Source: Diogma glabrata (taxonomy: Eukaryota; Arthropoda; Insecta; Diptera; Cylindrotomidae). From it: a DNA stretch of 64,000 bases. Shown here piece after piece: positions 24,467 to 35,030 of the stretch (position 1 is the first letter of the stretch; the number at the start of each line of letters is the position of its first letter). The position numbers were made by a program, and so were the translations under genes. The DNA is taken from NCBI GenBank assembly GCA_963693315.1, contig OY856188.1:215090953-215154952 (forward strand). The letters are read 5' to 3'. The notes below the pieces were generated by a model. It was not told the DNA's origin. It worked only from the letters and a program-made list of their open reading frames with translations, and ran no database searches.

Positions 24467-24653
24467 TGTTATAATTACTTCTTCTGTTGTTTGGTAAAAA
24501 TAAGAAAAAAACTCAATATGTTATTTCTTTGATCGTCCGAATACAACTGACGAACCTCTTTATTCTTATTTCATAAATTCATAAATACAATATCAAACTC
24601 TCTTTATTTATACATATAATATTGAACTCTCTTTTTTAGTTATATATACAACA
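24467..24653 (-). repeat. Gypsy-1 5' LTR (right copy)
   Basis: A 187-base LTR identical to the left copy except at two bases. The sequence just inside it on the minus strand starts TGGCGCTGAGGAAAA, the usual place and TGG start of a primer-binding site. Confidence 0.93.
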
Positions 24654-24720
24654 TATAATAAACAGTGGCGTTTCCTGAATATTTCTTTAAGGTGTTCGTT
24701 TTTGTTGAATGTAGTTATGT
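24654..24720 (-). pseudogene. Short continuation of the R1-like element right of Gypsy-1
   Basis: The sequence right of Gypsy-1 continues the minus-strand R1-like reading frame once one TATAA copy is removed, covering part of the endonuclease C-terminus. It fades into AT-rich sequence near 24720, where a hAT transposase fragment begins, so the upstream part of the R1-like element is missing. Confidence 0.5.
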
Positions 24721-24729
24721 AGTTATAAT

Positions 24730-25310
24730 ATGTATGTATTTATAGTATGTATATTGTATATAGTTATAATGTTTCGTGCCTTCGTCATGGCCTCTAAATG
24801 CGAGTTTACACAATGAACAAACAATATTTATTAACATCTTTAACAAATTTCTGTTGCGTCTGATCAGTTCATTGTAATTTTGTCTTGATATATGACTTTG
24901 CTCATCTAAAATTAAATCTAATCTTATAGTCCACAATGTTTTAAATGTCTACATATTCGTAATCTAAGTTCTACTTTTTTCATGCTTTTGTATCCCAATG
25001 CTTAAATGAAATTCGAAAACCCGTCAAAATTCCAAACAGACTTTTCTGACTGTTTTGTAAAACAATACATAAGGCCAGTAAAACAGTTTATTCAAAAGTA
25101 AGCTGCCTGTCAACCATTCAGGTGACTTATAACTGGAAATTATTAAACGCCGAGTGAATGTTTGTCGCTTTGAAGTGCATTTGGTTTCCATATTTGGTAA
25201 TTCCGGTACAGGCTTTCCATTTCGTAATATCCATTTCTTTTCATCTATAGTTCGCCCAGCAAAAGATATTGCCTTCAAATCGTTAATGATGCAAAACGTC
25301 TCTTCCATGT
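24730..25310 (-). pseudogene. hAT-type transposase N-terminal fragment (ZMYM1/DUF4371-like)
   Basis: Two minus-strand pieces belong to one protein. The part at 25024-25308 has 'CTSKRQTFTRRLIISSYKSPEWLTGS' and 'NKLFYWPYVLF', the TTF-type zinc-binding region that precedes hAT transposases. The part at 24760-24936 has 'NRNLLKMLINIVCSLCK' and 'LAFRGHDEG', a signature of the DUF4371/ZMYM1-like transposase group. A frameshift near 24940-25020 separates them. The RNase H-like catalytic core and dimerisation domain are absent, so it is a truncated relic. It need not be the source of the hAT MITE in Gypsy-1. Confidence 0.72.
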
Positions 25311-25480
25311 CTGTGTATTAAAATAATTTTTAAATCCTCTTACAAATTTAAGAGAATTACCACCATGCAATTTAAATTATTGATATATGGCTAAACAACA
25401 CAATTTATTACTGTTCTGAGGTAGTAGTTTCGCATTGTTGAAAAATTATATTACGTTGATCGTTTTCAAAATAAAATAAA

Positions 25481-25880
25481 AAGTCTTAAAAAGAAAATAG
25501 AACCGACTTCAGAAAAAAAACACAAGAAAGTGAAAAATAACTCAATTGTGGCTTAGAGACAAAAATTTAGTTATATCTATAATCTAACAACAACGAAAAA
25601 ATTAAGCCTTTAAACAAAATTATTATATTATAGAAGTTATTTGTTATTATAATTATTACAATTATTATAGTTGCTATTATATTATAAAAGTTATTGTAAA
25701 AATTATTATAACAAATAACTTCTATAATATAATAATTTTGTTTAAAGGCTTAATTTTTTTGGCTGTAGTTAGATATAACAAAATTTTTATCTCTAAGCCA
25801 CAATTGAGTTATTTTTCACTTTTTGTGTTTTTTTTTTCTGAAATCGGTTCTATTTTTTTTTTAAAAAGATTTTTTATTTT
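25481..25880. repeat. Near-perfect palindrome, about 190-base arms
   Basis: The left arm contains 'TAACTCAATTGTGGCTTAGAG' and 'TTAAGCCTTTAAACAAAATT'. The right arm carries their inverse complements in mirrored order around a centre near 25685. The outer ends include 'AACCGACTTC' on the left and 'GAAATCGGTT' on the right. It is a foldback MITE or a hairpin formed by two inverted element ends. Non-coding. Confidence 0.8.
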
Positions 25881-26049
25881 TTAATTTTTAGTGTATAAAA
25901 GCAAATATCTGTTAGCAAGCATGTCAGAAAGCGTTTTTGATGCAATAACTTAAAATCCCGGAAAGTATTCATCGATGAAAATCTAGTAATCATGGTCTTC
26001 CGATTTTTATAAAAAAACGGAATATTTTCTATCAAGAAAAATTATTTAG

Positions 26050-26445
26050 GACTACCTTGGCATCTATAGCAATATAACGCAGGTCAAACCAACCAAATAA
26101 AATAAGCTTTTTCGAAGGAATCGGCAAAAATACATAAAAAATATAGTTTTTTCCACGTCATGGAAAAAAATATGGGACAACCTCTGAATGTGAACACAAT
26201 GAGCCGTTTTCGAGAAATCGGGGAATATACATAAAAATATACAGTTTTTCTCGATTTTCTGAAAAACGACATTTTTCACGATATAGAAAAAAATATGGGA
26301 CCACCTCGAAACTTACCTCAATAGAATAAAATTTAAATCATTCAAATCGAACAAACCGTTTTTGAGAAATCGGTGAACATACATAAAAAAAAGCTCAAAA
26401 TAAACATAAACCTCCTTCTCTTTTGAAGTCGGTTAAAAAAAAATT
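26050..26445. repeat. Internally repetitive block ending GAAGTCGGTT
   Basis: The motif 'GAGAAATCGGxGAAxATACATAAAAA' recurs three times (near 26115, 26212 and 26365), and 'AAAAAATATGGGACxACCTC' recurs near 26165 and 26290. The block ends with 'CCTCCTTCTCTTTTGAAGTCGGTT'. The inverse AACCGACTTC lies at the left end of the palindrome at 25481-25880, so both may belong to one larger element (25490-26440). Confidence 0.6.
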
Positions 26446-26449
26446 TTAA

Positions 26450-28425
26450 ATGTGTCCTTTAGGTTCAAAAACGATCAATTCCACTTTTTAAAATTTTTGA
26501 GTTATGTATTAATTGATTTCGTTTCTTTCCATTAAACTGAACATATCAGTAAAATAAAAATTTAAAAATGTTTATCTATTTCTGAGAAAATTGGGTGACA
26601 AATTCCAGTTACGTTTCAAAAGCAATCTATTACGTCATAGCTTTTGAAACAAAACAAAGCTATTCCATTTCAATTGTTTTGCAATCAAAAACAATCTTTT
26701 CCAATAAGAATCATGTCTTTAAAAAACATAACATGCCTATTCCAAAACATGCGTTTGGCACCGAAATCCTTTATTTCAAAATATTCGTATTCAAATCAGT
26801 CGATCGTCATCAGTCGATCGTGATATTTGTTTTAAAGTGGTAGATTTTTTATTGCAGCTTGCATCAGTTTTTATATCCATTATCCAGTAAGTAAATGCTA
26901 ATCAGTTTGTCAGCGAACAGCAGCGGTGTGTGATTGAATCCGATTGAATTCAATCTGGCAAAGTTCAAGCGGTGGGATATCCGCAAGAAATAGGTAGATT
27001 TCGTTGTCAGACAGATTTTTGTAGAATCGGATTAATCAGATTAGTTTACGTAAACACACTAATTACAAACAGAATTATCAAACAAACTTTACAAATAAAA
27101 TTAATTATGAGCAAACGTACAACTATGCAACTTAGGAACGTTTTCTTCTTTCAGCTTCTTTCAGAACGTCAGCTTCTTAAAATCAACAAAGACATATCAT
27201 ATTATTCATTGTTTCAGGAAAAAACCAATTTTTGTGTTCATTCATTTGCAATAATTAAAAATTTTTCATTTTTACCGTCATTTGAGATTTTTCGACCATT
27301 TCAAAGTTATTACGTGAAGAAAAACTGATGAAAACTTTTGGTGGTGTTGGTTTTTGTTGGAACCGATTACTTTGGAGCCCTTCACTGCAGATGTTTAGCA
27401 TTTTCAAAAAAGAATAGAAGTATACTCAAATATTTAATATCCAGCAATTTTGTTTCAAAATTTTGTCCCAAACAGGCGTTATAATGCTTTGATTTATACA
27501 GCTTTAAAGCTCAAGCCCCTTAACTGGTAACCGGATTTGGCCAGTTGTAAGGCCAGTAAGAGATTATTTGCCCCAACATTTCCAGAAAATGTTTTTGGTG
27601 TAGGTTAAAAAATACGACAGTGAAAGTACCGCAAAATTTCGTTGTACCTGTACATTGTTGATTGCAGATAGCTAAAAAGCTTTTTATTTCAGTTATCTGG
27701 TTTTTTGAAAAATGATAGAAATTTACGTCCTAAACAGCCGTAATAACTCTTTGATTTGAACAGTGTTAAGGTTCTAGCCTCTTAACCGATACCCGTTTAG
27801 GGCAGTTGTCAGTTGTCGAAGCTATCCAAGAGATTGCTTGCCACAACATTTCCAGAAAATATTTTTGGGTCAAACAAGGTCCAAAAATGCCACCATGAGA
27901 GTGCCGCTAAATGCCTTCCGTTTATCATATATAGTCATATATAGTTTTTCATTATTATTTATTTTAAAAAAAATATAACATCTATAATATAGATATATCA
28001 AAAATCAATATTTTGTTTTATTGCATTATCTAAAATCAACCAACGTTGTAAAATATTCTTGGTTTCGAATTTAGAAAAGTCGGCGGTTTGGCAGAAAACC
28101 AAATTATCAATCAATACGTATTTCAAAATGTAAGTTTGAAAAAATACATTTTCCAATAGTAATAAGTTTCAAAACGAACTTATTCCATTGTGTAAGTTTT
28201 AAAACGTCTCTATTCCAAAATGTTTTCTTAAATACCAGCTTAACTTGACTACCTACTTTATTTTCAAAACAAATTAATGGAAAATCCCTAAAGAAACCAA
28301 TTAAACAATAAAATCACCGAGTTTGTAAATTATTTCAAAATAAAAAGTTTTTTTCATTTATCTTGAAAACTCGTAAAGTGGAATAGATCGTTTTTGAACC
28401 TAAAGTACACAAATATCCATTTATT
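26450..28425. repeat. Element with imperfect inverted ends and an internal tandem duplication
   Basis: 'TTTAGGTTCAAAAACGATC' near 26458 is inverted at about 28385-28408 ('GATCGTTTTTGAACCTAAA' with one mismatch). Weaker complementarity extends about 100 bases inward. Inside, two related blocks (27470-27640 and 27730-27915) share 'ACATTTCCAGAAAATxTTTTTGG' and 'GGCCAGTTGT'-like words. I see no transposase. A MITE-like or degenerated DNA element is likely. Confidence 0.5.
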
Positions 28426-29109
28426 TTTCTTCTGCCCTTATTTGACTGAAACAACTGAATAGCCAACAACAATTGCATTCAATTTTTCAGTTGTATCAAT
28501 TGCTTCAGTCAAATCGAACACAGTTAAAATCAATGTAAAACGTATTACGTACCATGTTCTGATTTTTAAACGAACATAAAACGATTATTTTAAAACAAAT
28601 ACATCTTTAGTATTTACTTCATTCCATTTGTTTTCTTGCTATTGTGTATTGTAAGTGAATATTTAATGCGTATGTAGTGTTAAATATAAAATATAAAAAC
28701 ATGTATACATTGAATATTATTGGGTTCTGTAAAAATTACGAACATTTTGAATGCATTTATTCTATATAAAAAAGTTATTCTCCTTTTTGCTTCATTTAAG
28801 CTGCGTATATGAATTATATATACGAGACAAGGAATTGGGTTCTGTTGCTTTTCTGTTCATAAATCTAATGAACATGAATTTGAGGGGAAATTCTTCTTTG
28901 TTGTGTATTATGCAGTGTAGATTAAATATGTTATGGCTTACACAAACATTTGTATATTTTTTCTATTTGCTTATTAAAATATGTACATTTGTTTCATTTA
29001 TTGCAAGAAAAGTATTTCTTTCTTTTTTAATATTAAAAGCTGACTTTATTTTAGTTAGCCATTTTGAATATTTTATGGATATTTCTCAAGTCGTTCGGCG
29101 AACGACTAG
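28426..29109. other. AT-rich spacer, no recognised gene
   Basis: A plus-strand open frame at 28751-29293 is Phe/Leu/Ile-rich. Its right third overlaps the reverse complement of an R1-like endonuclease, so I regard it as chance. Confidence 0.5.
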
Positions 29110-29868
29110 AACACCCAGAGAAAACGCCACTGATAATAAACTTGTTTTTCTTTTGATCATCATGAGAGGCGCCAGCATAACAGTTCTGTTCGCCCAATAT
29201 CGCGAAACAGATAGCACGGTGGTCACTGGAGGTCCAGTTCTCATTTTTTCGTTCTCAGTTGTCAGTTTTTATACGCTTTACCATATTTTTTGACACAATG
29301 GTAACGTCCACAGAGGATTCACCATTATATGCGAACGTGCTTTGGTTCCCAGGTATGTTAGCTACGAAAAAACCCAATCGGGAGATGAAGTCTTCTAACT
29401 TGTGACCTCTGCCATCGGTGAGACGATCGAACCACATAACTGAACGAGCGTCGAAGTCACCTAGAATGATTACTGGACCTTTTAACTTGTTTAAAATTGC
29501 ATCAAGTTTAATCAAGTGATCTTCGATAGGCTCACGAAACTGGCAAAAGACATTCACAACGTGAAATGCTCCCCCTAGATATCTGACCTCTACGCAAACA
29601 CAGTGTGAATTTGTGAAATGCGGAAGGATCATTGCTTGGATGTTTGAGTTGTGGATACTGATGAAAGCAGGTAAGCAGTGTACGTTAACGTTTCCTCTGC
29701 AGGCAAAATGTGTGTTCACTCCTAAACCACATGCTACCCTGTTTACGCCGTAAACTTCCTGTGCACACAGGACGGCCACGGAGTGGTTCGAGATACATTT
29801 ACGCATGGGATGCACTGCCAGCATTGAGTGTTTTAAATTTGCCTTTGAAAACTTCAGTTTCAGACTCG
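29110..29868 (-). pseudogene. R1-like endonuclease fragment, interrupted by family A element
   Basis: About 210 codons of apurinic-type endonuclease: 'CISNHSVAVLCAQEVYG' (N-terminal strand with catalytic Glu), 'VVNVFCQFREPIEDH', 'VIILGDFDARSVMW' (with the usual GDFNA as GDFDA), 'STFAYNGESSVDVTIVS' and the terminal 'SSDHRAICF' motif in an adjoining frame near 29215. The domain nicks the chromosomal target in R1-type elements. The 5' side is cut at 29869 by a 3.3 kb element, and the reading frame resumes at 33217. No RT follows on the 3' side, so the copy is truncated. Confidence 0.82.
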
Positions 29869-31489
29869 CACTCAAAAAAATATTGCCGGTAAGATTTACA
29901 AAATCGTTTTGTAAAAGTGCTAACAAAATATTTTTGTGAATTTACCAAAAAATCCTAAACTTTATACAAAATTTTGTATACTTTTTTAAATTTGAAAAAC
30001 ATTTGTAAACTTACCAATTGTTTTTGTGATCTGGATTAAAAAAGTACAAAATCATAAATATTTTTAATTACAACTTTTTTTTATTGTTGTAACAAAAATA
30101 TTGTTCAGATTATGTTGATTTTTTTAAATTTTAAATCATAAATCGTGTATCCATAACCAAATAATAATCAATTGCACAAAATTTTCTAAAATTTTGTAAC
30201 CAGAAAAATGACATTCTACAATTTTTGTTGTAAAACTTAATACGAATATTGAAAATTTTTTTTAAACTTTACAAAGAAACTTATATGCAATTTAAAAAAC
30301 CAACAACTATTTTACAAAAAAAAAATTTTTTTACAAACACTTTTATAAAATTTTATAAATTGAAATCATAACAAAAATTGGTATTAAACATTTTCAGTTT
30401 CAATCTGGTTGTCTAAGTAAAAAAGTAAATTTTTTAAAATTGTGATAATTTAATAAATAAATAAATAGTGGTAGTGATAATAAATAGTGGTAGTGATACA
30501 GTTTGCACACATTAACCTAGTTTGCACAGTATTAACATCAACGTTGTTTTAAATAACACTTTTGATGGTTAATACATGATAATTAACATTATGATGCAAA
30601 TAATAGTTTGAATTATGGACTTCGTTCAATTTTGGTGGACAATAATAAAGTAATAAAAATTAATCAAAATATGGCGAATGGCATAAAGGGACAACTGGCG
30701 AACTGTATAATAAATCAGTTCCTTACTGAATGTATGGTAAGTTATTATTAACTTAGAGTGTACATAGCTATCTTTAAATATATGGAATGTTTTACCTCAA
30801 ATGTATCAAGGCTGTGTTCAAAATTCTATGAAACGTACAAAATTGGTTTACGGTGCAAATATAAGCTAAGATTATAGAGTTTCTTAAACTGTTTAATTGT
30901 TTTACTTGTAAAATTCATTGCATCTTTTAATAGAAACCATTTTTTTATGTATATTTGCTTGCTAAATATACGAATATAATCTTTTTTTTTAGTTAAAAGC
31001 TACTTTTGTGTCCGTAATATCCAATAACTTTCCAAAAAACTGTGTTTTGTAATAACGAACACACAAAGGTTAATTTTGTTTTCTGAAAACGTATAACCGG
31101 TCACATATAATCTATCTCTAAATTAAAATTTTCACATGTCGTCCCTAGACCCCAACATATACAAAAACTCCCAAAAAGTATTTGCTTTTTATAACGGACA
31201 CCCCATTTATCGTTGAAGTGTTTAAAAGAAACCTTATTTCGATGCACTTTGGTTTGCTGAGTACGAACCTAACCATACCTTGTACTAAAAATTCCACTTT
31301 TCGATCTTGAACCCTAGAAAACTATTAAAAACTGTATTTTGAGTTTCAAGATCACCAAATGTATAACGAAATTTGAAATTTTTTTAACTGATTATATAAA
31401 AAGTAAGGGTATGTTCGTGTTCAGCAAGCAAAGATACATCAGAAAAAGGTTTAAATTAAATGATCTAATGATTTAACAAGTCACGGGGA

Positions 31490-31650
31490 TGTTTAATCCA
31501 CAAAGATTTAAAAACAGCGTTTATCAACACCTCAGAACGTGTGTTGTTGTGGAACCTAGGTCTTAAAACGTATCTACGTGTTGCTATAACACATATTGTA
31601 ATTCCTTTACACAACAACAAAAAAATAACATCACTATTCTCAGACGTTCA
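31490..31650 (+). repeat. CR1-like 3' untranslated fragment
   Basis: The segment 'CACCTCAGAACG...GGAACCTAGGTCTTAAAACG...CACATATTGTAATTC' is the inverse of sequence adjoining CR1-like coding fragments at 46400-46500 and 63005-63120. It is a fragment with no coding part attached. Confidence 0.6.
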
Positions 31651-32534
31651 GGCGGTTGATTTGCAGCCGCCTTATTGGTCCGCCATTGTAATTTTAAGGA
31701 AAATGGAACACAGTTTATGAAACTCTCTAATCTTAGCTTCAATTTGAGCCATGAACAAACTTTCAACGACTAATAGAATTTTGAGCCCAGCCTTGATCCA
31801 TGTGACGTGGAACATTCCACACATAGGTCAAAATCACGAATTTTGACCATAAATTCCGTTCCTTTAACACAAATTTGTTGATTTGTTTTAACTATTTTTT
31901 ACAGTGGAAGAGAAAATAAAAAACAACATTTCATAAAGAAGAAAATAGCGAGTGATTCTTCCTTTAGGCTAGGGGTAATTTTAAAAACCTCAAATATACA
32001 AATTGGTAAATATAAACATGCAGCATGTAAGTTTGGTGAAAAAGTTGATAATTATTTATTTTTTAAATTTGTTTAAAAGACCGAAAAAGATTTAAAATGG
32101 CAAAGTAAGATGAAAACTAAGAATCTTCCACGATTTTTAGAAAAAATTAAACCTATGCTCCAAGAAAAAGTAAAACCATTGAGTGACGTTGCAATTTTCT
32201 CAATATTACAGCAAAATGATAATCTGCAATATTCTTTCAAGTAATACATTATGTTAATATCACATGAAGTGACAAAAGAAAATGGTAAAGACATGTATCC
32301 ATATGATTTAGTGTGTCGGATGCCCATAAACGTTTCCTTGTTCTTTGAGTAACTGCTGATGCATTAGAGGAGAAACTGCGATTATAATTAAGTAAATGAA
32401 GATCCATTCAACAAAATGAATAGGCTTCTAAAATATTGTAAAAAATTTTGACTATAAATTATTTACAAAATATAACAAATATATGCAAAAAATGTGTTTT
32501 ATTTATTAACGGAGTTCGCATATGACATATGTGC

Positions 32535-32820
<286 letters not shown>

Positions 32821-33216
32821 TACAAAAACATGTTATAAAATCCAGAAATGCTTTTTGTTGATGCTATAAAAGGGTTTGTTCTTTTTCTAAAACTTTTGTG
32901 GAAACAATTTAATAAATTGTATAAATTTCACAATATCTCTGATAAACTAAAATTTTTAATTTGAGGATTTTACAAATATTTATTAAACAAAAAAATGTTT
33001 CTATCATTTTCATAATTTAATTTATAAACCTTACAATCTTTTGTTGGATGTTAATCAGAGAATTTGTAGTGTTTATAAATAATTTTTTTCACAATGACAA
33101 TATTAATTGTAAAAATGTAAATTTTACAAAAATTTTTGTGTGTTGTATATTTATAAAAAAATTGTAAAATGTATGTAGAATTTTATTAGTTTCACTTGGT
33201 TTTTTTTTTGAGTGCG

Positions 33217-34367
33217 CGTTCTTCGACGTTTTACGCTATAGGAAGTACTGCGAATGTTTGGAGATCCATATCCATACTACAAATGTTGCTTGGATTATAT
33301 TTTTATAAAACAATTGTGAAATTTAATTGTTTTGTTTTTTTAGTGAAAATCGTTTTTTAACTGAATCTAAGATGATGTTTTAGTCCAAGGTTTAGATTCT
33401 ACTCACACCCTATTTTTGATGAGAACTATTAAAAATGACCACACATGAAAAATATGAAACAAAATCCAATAAAATTGTCCGTTGGATCAATAAACAATTT
33501 ATTAATAAAAGGAAAGCATTCGTAATAATAATAAATTCTTTATTGAACCAACGATATTGTTTATTAAACCAACGAAAGAAGATCAATAATCACTGTTTTT
33601 TTAATAAAAAAAAAATTCTATAAAATTGTTCGTTAAAATTTTATAGAATTTTTTTTTCGTGCAATCAATATTTTGTTTATTCATCCTATCTCTGGGGTTA
33701 AAAGCACAAACTATTACGTCCTGGTTAAAAAAAATCATCGCACATGATAATAATGTACTTTGTTAAATAAAAATACTTACAGTACCTTAAGGTTCTAATC
33801 TATGTTTAATGTGATGGAGAAAAATGAATGATGGAGAAAAATGATTTGAAAACTTTTATTAAAAAATATTCGAGCTTCGAAACTCTTTGATTATCTGTTT
33901 GTTAATCCAAACTAAGTGTTTTATTTTCTTGTTTAACACATATCATCAAACTTGGAAACTTATAATAACAAATAAGACGATTTGCATTTTTTTAATTTTC
34001 GTTTCAACACATTTATTTGAATTTACTTTTCAAACAAAAGAAATGTAATGCAATCAAAATTCATTTAACTCAAATGTCACTACACAAGCAAAAGTTTGTA
34101 TATATATCTGGCAAATGAAAAAGCACGAAAAATTAAATAAAAGTTCAACATCCACCACATTCTAATTGAATTTTATTTCGTGCTTTTTTTTTTTTTAATT
34201 TTCATTATAATATAAACTGAATATTATTTTTTGTATTTCATTTTCATTTTTCCATTCAACAATTTTTAAAATATGAGAACGAAATAAAAAAAACATGAAA
34301 TATAAAAACTTTATGTAGGTATTCATGAAAACATTTCTTGTTTTTATTTTGGGTTGGAATATAATAT
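33217..34367. other. R1-like flank then AT-rich sequence
   Basis: The first 80 bases continue the R1-like endonuclease N-terminal side. The rest shows no gene. A small inverted repeat, 'AAAATTCTATAAAATT' facing 'AATTTTATAGAATTTT', occurs at about 33612-33652. Confidence 0.5.
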
Positions 34368-35014
34368 TGTAACGTTTCTTGGCCGAGTTACAATTATTTA
34401 GTTCGATCACTAAATCAGGAAATTTAAAACACAATGGATTTTCTAAACGTTATAATTTTATTCGTTCAAGATTTTACAATAAAAATATTTCTCCTATTAC
34501 CATTCCCCTTTTAATTCTTCTTGTACTAACGATATTTCACCACTTATAATTCTTTTATACTTGTTCACAATATCACTTTTAACTTTCTACTTATAACACT
34601 GTTAATTTTACTTCGCCTTTATCACTGCTAAATTTTTATACTTTTTGTATCACTAACAATTTTATACTGGTTGTATCCTCGAACAACACCTTTTATATAT
34701 ACTACATGAAATAGCCTCGAAACTGCTGTAATGTTCTAGATAGAACACACCCTTTTTTTTCCTTTATCAACAATAAGACGATCTTCAAATATTGACACCT
34801 AGGTGTGAAATCTATTCTTTTCAATTGTTTTATTTACCAATTTTTATTTCGTTAACCAATCCTTATTCGATAAAACAAATACTTCCTATTAAATGTTTAC
34901 TTTGGTTGCATTGTTACCTTTTGTATCTTTTGATTTTTATATTTGTAGAACTAACGAGAATTTTCTTGAAAGTTCTATTGTTTTTGTGTTCTATCATCTT
35001 CCATAATTGTCACA
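34368..35014 (-). repeat. Gypsy-2 3' LTR (left copy)
   Basis: A 647-base LTR, TGTAACGTTTC...AATTGTCACA in plus orientation. It differs from the other LTR at about 34855 (AACCAATCC against AACGAATCC) and 35009 (ATTGTCACA against ATCGTCACA). Confidence 0.95.
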
Positions 35015-35030
35015 TTCTCCCCCACTTATT
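35015..35030 (-). promoter_or_regulatory. Gypsy-2 polypurine tract overlapping the end of pol
   Basis: The minus strand reads AATAAGTGGGGGAGAA directly before the 3' LTR. The pol stop codon (35026-35028) lies within this purine-rich stretch, leaving no room for another gene. The tract primes plus-strand DNA synthesis in LTR elements. Confidence 0.85.

Larger units (their letters stand above)
18321..24653 (-). mobile_element. Gypsy-1: mag-like LTR retrotransposon with nested insertions
   Basis: The element has 187-base LTRs beginning TGTT and ending AACA, which differ at only 2 positions. The 5-base sequence TATAA flanks both sides (18316-18320 and 24654-24658). It is oriented on the minus strand. 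Gene order from right to left is gag with knuckles, protease, RT, RNase H, integrase. A polypurine tract (AAGGGGAGA on the minus strand) abuts the 3' LTR at 18508-18517. A sequence beginning TGGCGCTGAGG follows the 5' LTR as a probable primer site; I cannot identify the tRNA. Two other elements interrupt it (20665-21399 and 22033-22791). No envelope gene is seen. Confidence 0.92.

Noticed and set aside
24467..24653. A specific tRNA for the Gypsy-1 primer site
   Set aside because: The site begins TGGCGCTGAGG, but I could not match it confidently to a tRNA 3' end from memory.
28751..29293. 180-codon plus-strand open frame
   Set aside because: Phe/Leu-rich composition, no domain, and the right part overlaps the complement of an R1-like endonuclease.
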